DNA from: Rhodoluna sp.
GTDB lineage: Bacteria > Actinomycetota > Actinomycetes > Actinomycetales > Microbacteriaceae
Length of the DNA stretch: 6,214 nucleotides
Direction: 5' to 3'
Assembly: GCA_016462375.1 (NCBI GenBank)
Contig: JAEMTJ010000050.1
Location: forward strand, 1-6,214
A model generated the notes under the pieces. The model searched no databases. It saw only the letters and a program-made list of their open reading frames with translations, and was not told the DNA's origin. Both the position numbers and the translations under genes were made by a program. Of this stretch, positions 5,290 to 6,214 are shown one piece after another. Within the stretch, counting starts at the first letter, position 1. Every line of letters starts with the position of its first letter.

Positions 5290-5613
5290 TTAGTTGATGA
5301 ATTCACTCAAATCAGCCAAAAGCTGAGGCTTTGGCTTGGCTCCAACCATTGACTTAACGACTTCACCATTCTGGAAAACCTGCAGAGCAGGAATTCCGGT
5401 GATTCCATAACGCATTGCGATTTCTGGTTCTTCGTCTACATTCAATTTGACGATGGTTATTTTTTCACCGTATTCGGCCGAGATCTCATCAAGGATAGGG
5501 GAGACCATGCGGCATGGACCGCACCACTCAGCCCAAAAATCCACTAGTACTGGCTTAGCCGAGGACAGGACATCGGCCTGGAATGATGCTGTGGTAACGC
5601 TCTTTGCTGACAT
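5290..5613 (-). CDS. trxA: Thioredoxin TrxA
   Basis: Small cytoplasmic dithiol reductase that supplies electrons to ribonucleotide reductase, peroxiredoxins, methionine sulfoxide reductase and similar enzymes, and is recharged by TrxB. The protein is 107 residues, the usual length of a one-domain thioredoxin. The active site is WCGPC (30-34; C31 and C34), preceded by VLVDFWAEW with the buried acid D25. LNVDEEPEIAMRYGI (58-72) and the cis-proline P75 in GIPAL follow. The residue after the cis-proline is Ala where Thr is commonest, a mild variation. The ATG is preceded by a strong AAGGAG (complement of 5619-5624) at 5 bases. Only 22 bases separate it from the trxB stop, so trxB-trxA form one operon with trxB first. 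Confidence 0.96.
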   Translation of the reverse strand: MSAKSVTTASFQADVLSSAKPVLVDFWAEWCGPCRMVSPILDEISAEYGEKITIVKLNVDEEPEIAMRYGITGIPALQVFQNGEVVKSMVGAKPKPQLLADLSEFIN

Positions 5614-5618
5614 GTTTA

Positions 5619-5624
5619 CTCCTT
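5619..5624 (-). promoter_or_regulatory. Ribosome binding site of trxA
   Basis: On the - strand AAGGAG lies 5 bases before the trxA ATG, within the 22-base trxB-trxA gap. There is no room for a conventional promoter in that gap unless it lies inside trxB, which supports co-transcription. Confidence 0.8.
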
Positions 5625-5635
5625 GTTTAGTGAAC

Positions 5636-6214
5636 TTATTTTACGCTTGCTAGGTAGTGCTCTGCATCCAATGCGGCAACACAGCCAGAGCCGGCAGCTG
5701 TGATGGCTTGACGGTAGGTGGGGTCAATCACATCGCCACAGGCAAAAACTCCGGGCAAAGAAGTCTTAGAAGATCTTCCTTCAACCTCGATGAACTTCTC
5801 TGCCGTTAGTTTTAATTGCTTTTCAACCAACCAAGTTCTCGGATCATTTCCAACAGCGATGAAGAGACCATCTAGGTCTAGCTGAGCAGTTGTGCCATCA
5901 ACGGTGTTTCTAGTCATGATTCCAGAGAGCTTTGGTTCGCCAAGCAGTTCAGTTACTTCAGTGTTCCAAATAACTTCGATCTTTGGATTAGCCAGAGCGC
6001 GCTCTTGCATTATCTTGGACGCCTTGAAGCTGTCTCTTCTATGAATCAGAAATACTTTGCTAGCGAAACGAGTTAAGAAAGTCGCCTCTTCCATTGCTGA
6101 ATCTCCACCGCCGATAACAGCAATAGTTTTCTCTCTGAAGAAGAAACCATCACAGGTAGCACACCAAGAAACACCGTGTCCGCTGAGTTCTTTTTCTCTA
6201 GGCAAACCAAGTTC
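5636..6214 (-). CDS. trxB: Thioredoxin reductase TrxB, C-terminal part (5' end outside window)
   Basis: FAD-dependent NADPH:thioredoxin oxidoreductase of the low-molecular-weight bacterial type. The frame is open to the right edge, giving 192 visible residues of a protein normally about 310-330 long; the N-terminal FAD-binding half is missing. The apparent TTG start at 6205 is internal, because ELG before LPREKELSG matches the family. Numbering from the first visible residue: redox-active CATC (C18, C21) in GVSWCATCDGFFF; NADPH-binding GGGDSAMEEA (35-44); HRRDSFKAS (58-66), where the arginine pair recognises the NADPH 2'-phosphate; IAVGNDPRT (119-127); and the FAD-binding GVFACGDVIDPTYRQA (155-170). 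IAVGNDP has Asn where many homologues have His. It is followed at once by trxA, its substrate. Confidence 0.96.
   Translation of the reverse strand, partial: ELGLPREKELSGHGVSWCATCDGFFFREKTIAVIGGGDSAMEEATFLTRFASKVFLIHRRDSFKASKIMQERALANPKIEVIWNTEVTELLGEPKLSGIMTRNTVDGTTAQLDLDGLFIAVGNDPRTWLVEKQLKLTAEKFIEVEGRSSKTSLPGVFACGDVIDPTYRQAITAAGSGCVAALDAEHYLASVK

Overview
This window is an origin-proximal chromosome segment of an actinobacterium. The order yidC - khpB(jag) - rsmG - parA - parB on the + strand, meeting a convergent (aminotransferase) - trxA - trxB block on the - strand, is the arrangement usually found close to dnaA/oriC in Actinobacteria. Base composition varies along the window: the 60-base rows I counted by eye ranged from about 37% to 62% G+C. 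That is low for the phylum. With the Microbacteriaceae-like look of the proteins, I would guess a streamlined freshwater Microbacteriaceae (Rhodoluna/Aquiluna type). That placement is an inference, not a measurement.

Layout. 1-620: 3' end of yidC (membrane insertase). 627-1154: khpB/jag (KH-R3H RNA-binding protein). 1153-1201: a very compact element in which the khpB stop codon touches a parS site, followed at once by a strong intrinsic terminator. 1225-1881: rsmG (16S rRNA methyltransferase). 1903-2100: a 65-codon ORF with a good ribosome binding site; it ends inside the start of parA and reads through a second parS site. 2066-2989: parA. 2989-3942: parB, sharing one base with parA. 3943-3999: a 57-bp convergent gap packed with DnaA-box motifs. 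4000-5211 (-): PLP-dependent aminotransferase. 5290-5613 (-): trxA. 5636-6214 (-): trxB, running off the right edge.

How the genes work together. ParB loads at the two parS sites that flank rsmG, and ParA drives separation of the resulting nucleoprotein complexes, so the window holds a complete chromosome-partitioning locus with its centromere sites. YidC and KhpB form the conserved membrane-insertion/RNA-binding pair, and RsmG is a ribosome-modification passenger of this locus. TrxB and TrxA form an NADPH-thioredoxin reducing system, probably co-transcribed with the aminotransferase downstream.

No wholly new system is evident; all the long genes belong to known families. The points that deserve a second look are the DnaA-box cluster between parB and the aminotransferase, the small ORF/parS/parA-start overlap (possible frameshifted or coupled ParA leader), the KhpB KH domain that lacks its GxxG loop, and the stop-parS-terminator element upstream of rsmG.
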